In this document: piece after piece, positions 1 through 11,105 of the stretch
Numbering within the stretch: position 1 is the first letter of the stretch
Layout: each line of letters opens with the position of its first letter
Origin: Multifurca ochricompacta
Lineage: Eukaryota > Basidiomycota > Agaricomycetes > Russulales > Russulaceae
Length of the DNA: 64,000 nucleotides
Assembly (NCBI GenBank): GCA_022496185.1
Contig: WTXG01000095.1
Location: forward strand, 1 to 64,000
Direction of reading: 5' to 3'
The notes under the pieces: generated by a model
What the model was told of the DNA's origin: nothing
The model's database searches: none
Seen by the model: the letters and a program-made list of their open reading frames with translations, nothing else
Made by a program: the position numbers and the translations under genes

Positions 1-599
1 TGAGACATGTGTGTCAGTAGGGATCCAGTATCCTCTGAAAGGTACGTTCTCTTCACAAAGCTCTAACCAGCATGCATTTGCTTTTAGCTCCAGGTCCATG
101 TTGTCAACTGGTCATATGGGAAGGACAAATGGGAAGGAGGTTGCCACAGTTGCAAGGCTCATGTCGATGGATGTCAATGAAGGTTCCTGGAGCAGTCTTG
201 CTTCCAGTTGGGGTTCAAGTAAGAAGTCAGGGTTCAGTGGTTTGGCGTTGTGTGGGATGCTCTCAGTCAGGGAGTTGCTTGCAAGAAGTGCAAAGCAGTT
301 TCGGTTTACAGGTGAGATTCTTTCAAGCCTCTGTGTTACTGATTGGTCTTCTAGGTTTCGGTTGGTGACTGGTACTCGAGGGACGTGTCGTCTGTCGAAG
401 GTGTCTGTGGGCTCTCGCGCAGAAGAAGACATTGTTAGTTAGGGATTTGGGCAATGGGACGCATCATCTGTCGAAGGCATCTGTGGGCTCTCACGCGGAA
501 GATGTTGTGGGTCAGGGATTCGGGCAATGGGATGCGTCGTTGTCACCTTGCGGGTTCGGGTGAGTTCTTTGTTTCTAAGTTCTGAGAAGTCTGTTCTAA
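1..599 (-). other. Edge of a minus-strand LTR retroelement, internal region
   Basis: This stretch directly abuts an LTR at 600-1106 that reads on the minus strand, so it should be the leader and start of the coding region of an element that runs off the left edge. The minus strand has a 106-codon open frame (432-112, beginning MSSSAREPTD) that could be the start of gag. I recognise no domain in it, so the coding call is a guess. The stretch also holds a two-copy tandem repeat (383-531). Confidence 0.35.
383..531. repeat. Two-copy tandem repeat, ~75-bp unit
   Basis: Units 383-458 and 459-531 are imperfect copies that share CTGTCGAAGG, TCTGTGGGCTCTC and GGGCAATGGGA. A third copy starts at 532 and fades after a few bases. 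Most differences between units are C/T or G/A changes at CpG. Confidence 0.75.
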
Positions 600-1106
600 T
601 GTCACACCCAGGTTTCTGCTGTGTCAAGGTCATTCAGGCCACAGTCCCTCAAGTTATGGAGCACACACAAGGTCAAGGTTGAGACTGTCAAGGATCAGTC
701 AAGTCACAGTATCAAGGTGAACCACAGAGGGCTGGGATCAAGGCTCAAGGTCAAGGCTATCAAAAACAAATTGATTCAAGAGTGTCAAAGCGAACTACAA
801 GAGCCGCGGTCAAGGTTCAAGAGGGGCACATGTGCAAGGAGTCAAAGCAGTGGCAATAGGCCCTGCTGGAGGTCTGTCTATTCAATATATCCTGCTTAAA
901 TACATGTACTCTAGTGTCTTGTAAGTAAGGTAGAATGCTCAGTCTAATAGCTAGCCATGTGAATCTCCACTGGAGATTGAGACAAGAAATCTAAGTGTGC
1001 ACCCACTCCAAAAGTGAATGACCAGTCAGTCTAAGTAGTCGGAAAATCAGATAAATTGTCACAAATGCATCACAAATGCATCATGTCAACAAAACGCATT
1101 CATGAT
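600..1106 (-). repeat. LTR, same family as the solo LTR at 9223-9930
   Basis: The left end TGTCACACCCAGG is the reverse complement of the right end of the solo LTR at 9223-9930 (CCTGGCTGTGACA). The right part (repeats of CACAAATGCATCA) matches the start of that solo LTR in reverse. The left border is firm; the right border is approximate because the terminus is diverged. Orientation is minus. Confidence 0.7.
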
Positions 1107-1171
1107 ACTTAGGATATACATCTAATAATACTCTGGATAACCATATATATAATATATTGTGTGATTTTAGT

Positions 1172-1345
1172 AGTGAGACTGTGTGGCTCAGTGGTTGGAG
1201 TGGGAGCATGTGCCTGTAGAGATGGCTCTGACTGGAGGTCTTGGGTTCAATCCCCAATTTTGGCCATTTCTTTCCAGTTTAGGAGCCTGTGGGAATTTCC
1301 TTCGGATGACTCAGATCTGCGAGTTGGGTATTCCCATGGCTGTGG
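1172..1345 (+). mobile_element. tRNA-headed SINE
   Basis: A polymerase III promoter-like pair is visible: an A-box-like TGGCTCAGTGGTTGGAGTG near 1191 and a B-box-like GGTTCAATCCC near 1244. The following GGCCATTTCTTT is shared with the SINE inside copia element A (26905-27135, opposite strand), so both belong to one family. The spacing and the tail rule out a functional tRNA gene. The ends are approximate. Confidence 0.65.
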
Positions 1346-1369
1346 ACTTTGTGCTATGCCATATATGGA

Positions 1370-1557
1370 AATAGACTGGTTGCAACCAGTCTAAACTGGT
1401 TTTCATCGGTCTTTCAATATTCTGTAATAGCATGCAACCAGCAACCAATAAGTCACAGAATCTGGGCAACCACAACCGGTGGTCCAGTTGCATTCGGTTG
1501 GGTCCAGTCCAGTTCTGGTCACTTTTTCAGTTAGGGCAACCAGACCTTTAAACACTA
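1370..1557. repeat. Short dispersed repeat, non-autonomous element candidate
   Basis: The stretch is rich in CTGGTT/AACCAG and ends CAGTTAGGGCAACCAGACCTTTAAACACTAA. A close relative lies at about 39990-40115 (ending ...AACCGAACCTTTAAACCCTAG). The right border coincides with the start of the gypsy fragment at 1558, which fits an insertion. No terminal repeats could be fixed. Confidence 0.45.
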
Positions 1558-2536
1558 ATCATGTCTACTGCCACTATGGACTCCCCCAGAAAATCATCTC
1601 TGATTGAGACACTCAATTTACATTGACATTTGCACAAGCCCTATGCAAAACACTGAATATCACACAGAACATATCTACAGCATATCACCCACAAACCAAT
1701 GGACAGTCTGAATGGACTAACCAATGGTTAGAACAATATCTGCAATTCTGGTGTAACAGACAACAAGATGACTGGGCCCAGTGGCTATTGACAGCAGAGT
1801 TTGCCCACAACTCCTGGCCTAGTGGGATGACAAAAGCCACTCCCTTCTCACTCATCATGGGTTGGACCCTGCGAACCACATGGGTAGATAAACCTATCAA
1901 TGTACCATTGGTGGCCCAATGAGTTGACCAATGGAAGGAGCTGAGGCAATCAGCCAATGAGAATCTGCTAAAGGCACAAAAGCTCTTATCTACACAGCCT
2001 AGCAAATTCACACCTTATCGGACCAATGACTGGGTCTGGCTCGAGGGGAAGAACATTCACACATCACACCCCACTGCCAAATTAGTGCCCTGATGTCATG
2101 GACCCTTCCAAATCAAAAGGAAGCTGTCAGAGATTTCGTATGAACTTAATCTCCCTGAGAAATGGAAGATCCACCCGGTCTTCCATGCCCAGCTATTGAC
2201 CCCATACAAGGAAACCTCCATTCATGGAGAAAACTTCCCAAGACCACCACCTGATATCATTGATGGAGAGGCGGAGTGGGAAGTGGATTGCATTCTAGAC
2301 TCATCCCGATGAGGCCAAGGGTGCAAGTTGCACTATCTCATTAAATGGAAGGGATTCCCAGACTCTGACAGTTCATGGGAACCAGCCGGGAATATCTTTG
2401 CTCTGGCCCTTATCATGGAGTTCCATTTACAACATCCCCAAGCACCCAAGAACAATTAAAAGGATGACCCCCAGACCCTGATTGAATTCCCCAGTACATG
2501 CTCCCTCAGCAACGTTCTAACACCATACAATCCATC
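1558..2536 (+). pseudogene. Ty3/gypsy integrase C-terminal half plus chromodomain (fragment F)
   Basis: This is the 3' end of pol from a third copy of the gypsy family seen in P and R. It aligns from HYGLPQKIISD onward to P position about 7620. It has the integrase core end (TAYHPQTNGQSE, with the last acidic residue of the DDE triad changed or lost in part), the GPFQI module and a chromodomain-like C-terminus (LIKWKGFPDSDSSWEP at about 2337-2385). Stops interrupt it; the TGA at 1921-1923 replaces a CGA in element R. It is non-functional. The left border meets the dispersed repeat at 1370-1557. Confidence 0.85.
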
Positions 2537-2645
2537 ATGTCTTTCATCGCTGCCAATGCTGCCATTGATGCCTTCACCTCTTCCACTGTAGTTGTCGAAA
2601 ATTTCCCATCTGCTCACCCCTCTACATGCCCCTCCTCTCCCATTG
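2537..2645 (+). pseudogene. Start of gypsy ORF3, cut off by the LTR of element R
   Basis: The ATG at 2537 opens MSFIAANAAIDAF, the same start as ORF3 in element R. After about 36 codons it stops at the terminus of the R LTR (2646). The break falls after CCCATTG, where the intact ORF3 continues with ACTACGAG. Confidence 0.85.
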
Positions 2646-2927
2646 TGTTATGTCCGGTGTGAGACGTTCTGCACAACTTGTGCAACAGCTTCATACGTGT
2701 ATTCAGATAAGAGATCAATAAGACCTCTTGGAGTTCAAGTGGGTGAGTCAAAGTCAACGGGGCTGTTCCCGAGTGACAATGTTGAGCAGAAAGTGCCAAA
2801 AGCACTGAGATGATCGAGTCAAAGGTTTCAAGGGGAAGTCCAGAAGACAAACACCGATGTATTCAATAAGTCGAGTCTGAAGCTACAGTGTAGTCTACAG
2901 CGGGCTTATATATGTAATGAGGTGAGC
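2646..2927 (-). repeat. 3' LTR of element R, first part
   Basis: It begins TGTTATGTCCGGTGTGAGACG, matching the left end of the R 5' LTR at 17669 (TGTTACGTCTGGTGTGAG). It breaks at TGAGC (2923-2927), where element P inserted, and resumes at 11111. Joined, the LTR is about 583 bp, close to the intact 586 bp. Confidence 0.92.
2923..2927. other. Target site duplication TGAGC, left copy
   Basis: TGAGC directly precedes the P 5' LTR, and the same five bases directly follow its 3' LTR at 11106-11110. A 5-bp duplication is normal for Ty3/gypsy integration. Confidence 0.95.
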
Positions 2928-3513
2928 TGTTACGAACAGGGCCCAGTAGCCCTATTTTCTTTACCCTTCCCAACAGAGACCCCACTTGCCCACTGACATT
3001 ACACTTCCTTATCACATCTCCTTCGTGGGATCCCTCACATGCACTGCTCCCATCCCCATGACTGTTGTTTGGACTTGTATATACACTGTTTACCTATGCT
3101 TGCCCCTCTTATCTCATTATCTTGTTATCTTATGATTGGACACTTACTTAGTTCCCTATCAGAAGCCAGGCTTTACGCCCTCCGCTTTCGGATATTCGGG
3201 CCCACTTGACTCCGTGTTCTTATCTTATAGACGCCCACTGAATTACGTATATAAGTCCGCTGTAGCTACCCTGTAGACCTCAGACTCGACTTATTGAATA
3301 CATCGGTGTTTGTCTTCTGGACTTCCCCTTGTACCTCTGACTCAACCATCTCAGTACTTTTGGTACTTCCTGCTCAACATCATCACTGGGAAACAGCCCC
3401 TTTGACTTTGACTCACTCATTCGAACTTCAAGAGGCCCTATTGGCCTCTTATCCGAACAAACGTACAAAGCTGTTGCACAAGTCGTGCAGAACGTCTCGC
3501 ACCAGATGTAACA
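2928..3513 (+). repeat. 5' LTR of element P
   Basis: 586 bp, TGTTACGAAC to AGATGTAACA, with inverted TGTTAC/GTAACA termini. A TATA-like TACGTATATAAG lies near 3243. It differs from the 3' LTR at ten sites with no indels; nine are CG versus TG/CA. Confidence 0.95.
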
Positions 3514-3532
3514 TCAAGTCAAGTCTCTCACA

Positions 3533-5047
3533 GTGGCTTCCAGCCGCAGTCAGACCCTCTTCTGGGAAGAACTCATCGAACGCAGAGACAAGCATAATCT
3601 TTCACAGCAAGTACTTGGCTCTGCCACCTGGAAAGACTTTGAGTCCAAGTTTGGATACTACGTCTATCACGACGGAAGATACCAACTGGTAGAATACGAC
3701 AACGAAAAGAGAGTTTGGTACCGCATCTGATACTCGGACAGCCGACACTCTTGGGTCACTACAGGACCTGCCCCACCTGAATTTGGACTAGGCCCGTGGA
3801 GAGAAAACCCTCTGGCCATTGTCACGGACTCTGAACCAGAAGAGTATGTAGAAGAACCCAGTGAAGAAGAAGCACTGGCATTAGCAGCGACTACGTCTCC
3901 AGTTGCACCCAGAGTTGTCACGATCAGAGCCCCTGCTTTGACAACTCCCCAGATATCGACACAATCCACAAATACCGTCACCCCATCCCTTCCACTCATG
4001 TCTACCATTGCCGCCCAACTTCCAGACCCTGCCCCACCAGCCCCAGTGGCGGCACCACCAAACATCCCTCCCCCATCCGGACGATTATCAGGAGTGTTGC
4101 CCCAGACGTTCACCGGGGACCGCTCACAAAGCAAAAAATTCATGCTGGAGTTCACGACCTTTAAGAACTTCAACCATGATGTCCCACAGATTGTCAATCC
4201 GTTTCAACGAGCCAATCTGTTCCTTTCCCTGATTCGGGGGGATGTGGTTGATGACTGGACCATGGAACAGCTGGAATGGCTGAACGAACAAGTTGAAAGT
4301 GGGTGTCATACCACAAGCGAAGGTCTTTGGGAGACCATCACTGAACGGTTCAAGGATGCCTTCACCGACGGGCAGGCCAAGCAGAAGGCAGCCCGAGAAT
4401 TAAAGTCCCTTAGAATGGAAAAGGGAGAACTAGACGCATATGTCGCCAAATTCAGAAGTTTGGCAAACAGGGCTGGCTATGACACGGATGAAGAAGCCAT
4501 GTTGGACCTCTTCTCACAAGGGTTGCCCAACCCGTTGGTCAAAAACATAATTCAGTTCCACCATTCTCATGACTGGGATAGCTGGGTTGATGCCGCCCGA
4601 CGACAACAGCAGGACTATCTCGACTTCCAAACACGTTTTGGAGTTGATACAAAAAAGGGAAAGACACGAGATCAATGGAGAACAGCTTTTGGAGTAAAGC
4701 CTGCCCAGCACGCCCAGAAGGATCCAAACGCTATGGACACCTCTGCGGACTGAGCCCGAGCCCGGGCAGCGCTCACTGAGGATGAGCGGCAAACATTGAT
4801 GAAAGAAGGACGGTGCTTCCGCTGTAGAGCGTTAGGGCATATGTCCCGAGATTGTCCCAAGAAAGGGGTACATGTTGCTGCGGCGACCACCACAACCGAA
4901 GCCCCCATTCAGAATAACCCACCCACCGTGGACAAACGATCAAAAGAGGAGAAAGCTCAGGATATATGGGCTAATATGATGAAGGAAAGCAAAGAAGTAC
5001 GCGCCATCTTAGTGGAGAAGGCGTTTGCGAAAAAGGATTTTTGTTAG
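3533..5047 (+). pseudogene. gag: gag of element P
   Basis: One frame from 3533 to TAG at 5047, broken by two TGA codons (3728-3730 and 4751-4753), both CGA in element R. The proline-rich middle is followed by a retrotransposon gag capsid-like region (about 4080-4680: FTGDRSQSKKFMLEF, then KELDAY.AKFRSLANRAGY-like helices). A CCHC zinc knuckle follows at about 4816-4857 (CFRCRALGHMSRDC, C-X2-C-X4-H-X4-C). No in-frame ATG lies near the start, and the conserved GTGGCTTCC in P and R is where homology begins; the first in-frame ATG is at about 3998. The product would be the virus-like-particle coat. The end overlaps pol by a few bases in the -1 frame. Confidence 0.88.
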
Positions 5048-8000
5048 GCTCAAACCCATCGGCCTGGGCACGAGCACTCCATGTTACCTCTGTGTATGCT
5101 AGTCGATTCAAATCGTTAAAAATACCAGTCCATTTTGAAACTACACAGAGGATGGCCGATCGAGACATTTTAGTGGATTCCGGAGCCACGGATAATTTTA
5201 TTCACCCACGATTAATCAGAACAATGGGTTTGGGATGGCTGGCACTCCCCCAGGAAAAGAACATTTGGAATATTGACGGGACGGCCAATTGTGCTGGGAA
5301 GATCACTCACTATACGGATCTGAAGGTCCAGGTTGGAGAGACTACAAAGAATATTCGTTTCCTAGTTACGGATTTAGGAGACGAAGATCTCATCCTGGGA
5401 TACCCGTGGCTCGCCGCATTCGAACCCAAAATCAACTGGGCTGATGCGACAATGGATAGAGACTCATATCCCACCATCATTACGTCAATAGGCTATGATT
5501 ATGCAGTCAGACATCTGACAATAAAAGCCACAAGAGAAGAAGACCCAGGACGTTGTTATGCCACCAAAGCATCAGAATTGGCCCAAAAGGCAATACAAGG
5601 GCAGACAGAAAAAACGTACAGCGATGTAGTGCCGAATACCTACCATCGGCATTGGAAGGTGTTTTCTGAAGAAGAGTCCCAGCGTTTTCCACCCTCCAGA
5701 CCATGGGACCACGCCATAGACCTACTCCCTGACACGCCCACAGCAATAGATTGCAAAATCTATCCGCTGTCCCAGTCCGAGCAGGCGGCACTGACGGATT
5801 CCTTGAAGAACATTTGGCAAAAGGATACATTCGCCCGTCCAAGTCGCAGTACGCCTCGCCCTTCTTCTTCATCAAAAAGAAGGATGGCAAGCTGCAACTG
5901 GTTCAGGATTATTGGCAATCAATGCATACACTGTGAAAAATGCCTACCCCTGCCGCTCATCTCTGAGCTCATTGACACTATGAGGGATAAGTCCCTCTTC
6001 TCAAAGATGGATGTGCGATGGGGTTACAACAACGTCAGAATCAAGGAAGGTGACCAGTGCAAGGCGGCGTTCAAAACAAATCAAGGATTATTCGAACCCA
6101 ATGTTATGTTCTTTGGTCTCACGAACTCGCCGGCGACATTCCAGGCAATGATGAACCATATCTTCCGCGATCTCATTCTCACGGGAGAAGTAGTGGTCTA
6201 TATGGACACATCTTAGTAGCCACCCCAGATAACTTGGACCATCACCGAAGGCGTGTGCATCAGGTGTTAGATATATTACACGAACATGATCTTTATCTCA
6301 AACCGCCAAATGCTCCTTCGAACAACGGAGCGTTGAGTACCTAGGGGTCATTTTGGAAGGAGGACAAGTGCGCATGGATCCTGTTAAAGTACAAGGAATC
6401 CGGGAGTGGCCTGTGCCGACCTGCGTCAAGGAGGTCCGATCATTCATTGGATTCTGTAACTTTTACCAACGATTCGTCAAGGGATTTTCAGGCATAGCAC
6501 GACCACTGAACGACCTGCTGAAAAAGGATGTACCATGGCATTGGGATGCCGCACAGCAGCAGGTGTTTGAGCAGATTAGGGACCTTGTCGGCTCAGAACC
6601 AGTGCTTATCCAGCCAGATTAGGCCACCCCTTTGAAGTAGAAGTGGATGCCTCACACTTTGCGAACGGGGCAGTATTATACCAGAGAGATGCCGCACAAG
6701 TGCTTCACCCAGTGGCATACTATTCCAAGACCTTCTCCCCAGCAGAGAGGAATTATGACATCTGGGACAGAGAGCTCTTAGCCATAGTCAAGGCATTGCG
6801 ACACTGGCGACCCTACCTGGCAGGAACCCCCCACAAGACCATCATCCATACTGATCATTCCAACCTATTATACTGGAAGGAACCCCATAAAATCAGTCGA
6901 CGTGTGGCACGGGAGGTCCTGGAGTTGGAAGAATATAATTTCACACTGAAACACATCGCTGGGAGTCAGAACGCTAGAGCAGATGCATTGTCATGCAGAC
7001 CAGACATGCACACAGGGGAGGACGACAATAACAACATCACTGTCCTCCCAGAGGAGGTGTTTGCCAAGGTGGCCGTCGTTAGTCTCCATGACATGGACCT
7101 TTGGGCTCAAGTTTCCCAAAACATGAACCAGGACCTGTGCCTTTCATGGGCTGACGCTCACAATTTGAAGAAAATCAGCGGTCTTTGGTGGAAAGATGGG
7201 GACCGACTCATTGTCACGGTGGTGACAACATTAAGAGGGGGGTGATCCATTTTCATCACGACCTTCCCTCCGCTGGCCATCCGGGCATTGCAAACACCTA
7301 CGCCCTGGCCAAACGAGACTATTGGTGGCCCAACATGAAAAAGGACATTGAGAGCTACGTACAAGGATGCGCAGCATGTCAAGCAAACAAGGTGAACACA
7401 CATCCGAAAGTCCCACCAATGCACCCCATCACTCCCACCACATTGACTCCCTTCCAGACCATCGCCATGGACTTTATTGTCAAGCTGCCCAAGTCACAAG
7501 GCTTTGACATGATCCTTACAATCACAGACCACGATTGCTCCAAAGCGGCCCTCTTCATTCCCTGTAACGAAACTATCACAGCCGAAGGAGTGGCAAAACT
7601 ATACCTGGACCATGTATACCGTCACTACGGACTCCCCAAAAGGATCATCTCTGACTGAGATACCCGTTTTACATCGGCATTTGTGAAGGCCCTATGCAAA
7701 ACGCTGGACATCACACAGAATATCTCGACAGCATACCACCCACAAACAGACGGACAGTCCGAGCGGACGAACCAATGGTTGGAACAATATCTTCGGTTTT
7801 GGTGTAATGGCAGACAAGACGACTGGGCAGAATGGCTATCGACCGCAGAATTCGCTCATAACTCATGGCCTAACGGAACAACAAAAGCCACCCCTTTCTC
7901 CCTTATCATGGGCTGGACTCCACGCACCACATGGATGGATAAGCCCATCAACGTCCCGTCAGTAACCAAATGAATAAGCCAATGGGAAGAGCTGCAGCAA

Positions 8001-8509
8001 TCGGCCAATGAGAATCTGGTAAAGGCACAACAGCTTCTGGCAGCATGGCCAAGCACTTTCACACCTTATCAGACCAATGACTGGGTATGGCTTGAAGGCA
8101 GGAACATTCACACGTCACACCCCTCGGCCAAGCTAGCGCCCCGACGTCACGGACCCTTCCAGATCACAAGGAAGCTGTCAGACGTATCCTATGAACTGCA
8201 GTTGCCACCGAAATGGAAGATCCACCCGGTCTTCCATGCCAAGCTTCTAACCCCTTACAAGGAGACCTCCATTCATGGAGAGAACTTCCCGAGACCCCCG
8301 CCTGACCTTATCGATGGCGAAGAAGAATGGGAAGTGGAGCGCATTCTAGACTCCAAGCGACAAGGCGAGGGTGCAAACTGTACTACCTAATCAAGTGGAA
8401 GGGATTCCCAGACTCTGACAGTTCGTGGGAACCAGCCGGGGATATCTCTGCTCCGATCCTTATCTCGGAGTTCCACTTACGACATCCCCAAGCGCCCAAG
8501 AACAGTTAA
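5041..8509 (+). pseudogene. pol: pol of element P (PR-RT-RNaseH-IN-chromodomain)
   Basis: The domains follow the normal gypsy order. Aspartic protease: ILVDSGATDNFIHP at about 5167. Reverse transcriptase: LFSKMDVRWGYNNVRI at about 5998 and FGLTNSPATFQ at about 6112. RNase H: VDASHFANGAVL at about 6640 and HTDHSNLLYW at about 6848. H2C2 zinc finger: HPGIANTY to CAACQANK at about 7275-7390. Integrase core: about 7440-7960. Chromodomain-like end: about 8330-8505. Breaks: a frame excursion at about 5800-5930, a small deletion at the YMDD site (about 6208), a base lost at about 6622, a shift at the GGGGGG run (about 7240), TGA at 7656-7658 and about 7972, and a shift at about 8365. The chromodomain suggests chromatin-directed integration. 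It is non-functional. Confidence 0.9.
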
Positions 8510-8581
8510 AAGGAGGACAGACTCCCGACATCTTTTCCCCAGAACAATGCTTCACTAGCAACATCCTAAACCACAACTGAT

Positions 8582-9222
8582 ATGTCTTCCTCTTTCATCG
8601 CTGCCTCCGCTGCTATCGACGCCTTTGCTGCCACTCATGTGGTGGTAGAGGCTTTTCCCTCCACTCACCCCTCCACTCACCCTTCCTCCCCCATTGACTA
8701 CGAGGCTGCGGAAGAACGGGTCAAGAACCAGTCACCTAATCCCGACGACGACTTCACTCATGCCGAAGAACCCCACCCCAACGACCTCATCGGTATGGAA
8801 CAAGATGACGAAGTACCCGAGTTCCCATTCTTTGCCAATAACCCCAACTCGTCAATGTACTTCCCTCTCGAAATCACCATGGCTGACAGAGAAAAGGCCA
8901 TAGCGAAGTATATATTCTACACCAATGGAGGGATGGATGTCGCAGGATGTATGAGGAAGGACGGGCCTGTCTATGGGGCCCCGGTTTATTTGGAAGAACG
9001 GTATACAGGCTGTCTTCACCACACAATGAGTGACGAACAGTTGGGACACCTTGCAGCTGATGACCCCCGAGCATTCGCAATTGACGAAGTGATGAACGAC
9101 ATGCGACTCCCACGCCTCAAGGCCGAAGTAATGAGGCTGCGGAAAACCCTTACACTGCGCACCACGCTCAACACCCAGTACAAAGAATATGCAAAGCAAA
9201 TGACAAGGCTTACAAGGGGGAT
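8582..9222 (+). pseudogene. ORF3 of element P, first part
   Basis: The ATG at 8582 opens MSSSFIAASAAIDAF. An acidic, proline-containing N-terminus (to about residue 75) precedes a block conserved with element R (YFPLEITMAD..AIAKYIFYTNGGMD) and a heptad-like coiled coil (LPRLKAEVMRLRKTL to MTRLTRG, about residues 175-212). The reading is interrupted after GGGAT (9218-9222) by a solo LTR. Without that insert and one GGGAT copy the frame continues at 9936, giving about 397 codons. It lies 73 bp beyond the pol stop. I know no family for the whole protein. Confidence 0.8.
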
Positions 9223-9930
9223 TGTGATGCTTTTTGTCGATGTAACGGTTCGTGACGCATTTGTGACGCATTTGTGATGGAGTTGTGACGTTTTTCGAAC
9301 TCGCGCGCGTTTGACTTCTGCTTCATTGTCCTCTTACTCCGAGTCATGTGACTGGAGTTGATGATCTCTCCTTATCTGATTTCCGGACTTCTTAGACTGA
9401 CTTGGACTGACACTCATTCGCTTTTGGAGTGGGTGCAACTCCCACTTACATTTCCTGCCTCAATCTCCAGTGGAGATTTACATGGACATTTACTTTACTA
9501 TACTGAATATTCTCCTTTACTTACAAAGACACTAGAATACTTGTATTTAAGGAGGACATACTAGAAGAGACAGACTTTAAGTCTGTTCTCTTGTATCTAA
9601 TACAGGTTTACTGTGCTTCACCCCAGAATTCCCTTGAACTCCCTAAGCTGCAACTTAGGGAGCCTTCACCCCAGACCTCTAGCAGGGCCTATTGCCACTG
9701 CTTCGACTCACTTCTTGCACGCGTGCCCTTCTTGTAACTTGTGGGCCTTGAACTCTGACCGCGGCCCCCTGTGGTTCACTTTGACACCCTGAATTGACTT
9801 ACCTTTGATAGTCTTGACCTTGATCCTTGAACCAACTTGTCCTTGACAGTTTTGACCTTGCAGGCACTCCATATCTTGAAGGGGGCTTGACCAGAACGAC
9901 CCTTGACACAGCAGAGACCTGGCTGTGACA
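9223..9930 (+). mobile_element. Solo LTR inside ORF3 of element P
   Basis: 708 bp from TGTGATGC to GGCTGTGACA, flanked by GGGAT on both sides (9218-9222 and 9931-9935). It is the same LTR family as 600-1106, here in plus orientation. No internal region is present, so it is the product of LTR-LTR recombination. A TATA-like TTGTATTTAAGG lies near 9540. Confidence 0.93.
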
Positions 9931-10488
9931 GGGATGTTCCAAGTGGAGCAGGAATTGACGGAGATTCGGAAGAGATTGGAGAAAGGGGACGCGTATCAGA
10001 CAATAGCTGAGAGGTATGCAGACACCTACACACGACCCCTTCCCCCACGATCGTTAGGAGTGGCGCCACAACTGTTGCCAAACCGATTCGAGATGCCACG
10101 TATGCACGAAAACCCCTGTGGAGAGACCTGCTGGCGATGTGACAGCAAGTATCACATTAGCTGGAATTGTCCGCTCAACCGCAAATGGTGTCGTCACTGC
10201 CGGAGCAACCTACATTGGAGTCGATTCTGCATATTTCGACGTCTGGGTGTCGCTCCCACCATTGTCAATCCCTCAGGTTGGTGCGGAAAATGCCTACGAC
10301 ATAATGCGGGACATCGCAAGCTCGACTGCCCTGTCTACGACCTGTGTCACCAATGTGGACAATGTGGCCCATACAGGTTTCTGCGCACACACCAATGTGC
10401 GGCGGAAGACGCTTACACTGTGGAGGATCAGAATTTGGCGGACGATTATGTGGACTTGGTCCAGGACGACAATGGTGCGCGTTTCTAG
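9931..10488 (+). pseudogene. ORF3 of element P, second part (zinc-knuckle half)
   Basis: It resumes with GMFQVEQELTEIRKRLEKGDAYQTIAERY, the rest of the coiled coil, and ends at TAG 10486-10488. A canonical CCHC knuckle is present (CWRCDSKYHISWNC, C-X2-C-X4-H-X4-C, about 10129-10170). Further Cys/His clusters follow: CGKCLRHNAGHRKLDC (C-X2-C-X6-H-X4-C) and CHQCGQCG..HQC. The acidic tail is DDYVDLVQDDNGARF. The knuckles suggest RNA or DNA binding; that is inference. The stop is 31 bp before the 3' LTR. Confidence 0.82.
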
Positions 10489-10519
10489 CTGGGTCAGCTC
10501 GAACCAGAAAGGAGGGTGA

Positions 10520-11105
10520 TGTTATGAACAGGGCCCAGTAGCCCTATTTTCTTTACCCTTCCCAACAGAGACCCCACTCGCCCACCGACATTACACTTCC
10601 TTATCACATCTCCTTCATGGGATCCCTCACATGCGCTGCTCCCATCCCCATGACTGTTGTTTGGACTTGTATATACACTGTTTACCTATGCTTGCCCCTC
10701 TTATCTCGTTATCTTGTTATCTTATGATTGGACACTTACTTAGTTCCCTATCAGAAGCCAGGCTTTACGCCCTCCGCTTTCGGATATTCGGGCCCACTTG
10801 ACTCCGTGTTCTTATCTTATAGACGCCCACTGAATTACGTATATAAGTCCGCTGTAGCTACCCTGTAGACCTCAGACTCGACTTATTGAATACATCGGTG
10901 TTTGTCTTCTGGACTTCCCCTTGTACCTCTGACTCAACCATCTCAGTACTTTTGGTACTTCCTGCTCAACATCGTCACTGGGAAACAGCCCCTTTGACTT
11001 TGACTCACTCATTCGAACTCCAAGAGGCCCTATTGGCCTCTTATCCGAACAAACGTACAAAGCTGTTGCACAAGTCGTGCGGAACGTCTCGCACCGGATG
11101 TAACA
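10520..11105 (+). repeat. 3' LTR of element P
   Basis: 586 bp, TGTTATGAAC to CGGATGTAACA, with the same length and termini as the 5' LTR. It is followed directly by TGAGC (11106-11110), the right target duplication. Confidence 0.95.

Larger units (their letters stand above)
2928..11105 (+). mobile_element. Gypsy element P, full length but inactive
   Basis: 8178-bp Ty3/gypsy element with two 586-bp LTRs (about 98% identical), gag, pol and ORF3, flanked by TGAGC on both sides. It sits in the 3' LTR of a same-family element of opposite orientation (R). It is inactive: pol has several frameshifts and stops, and ORF3 is split by a solo LTR. Confidence 0.95.

Noticed and set aside
1191..1260. tRNA-like sequence as a tRNA gene
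   Set aside because: A- and B-box motifs are present, but the acceptor and anticodon arms do not pair well and the sequence continues into a repeat tail shared with another SINE.
3728..3730. In-frame TGA codons as selenocysteine or readthrough sites
   Set aside because: Related copies have CGA at the same places; CpG transition explains them.
3938..4753. Separate gag gene starting at 3938
   Set aside because: That start is TTG and the frame is open on both sides of TGA codons that are CGA in element R, so it is a piece of one gag frame from 3533 to 5047.
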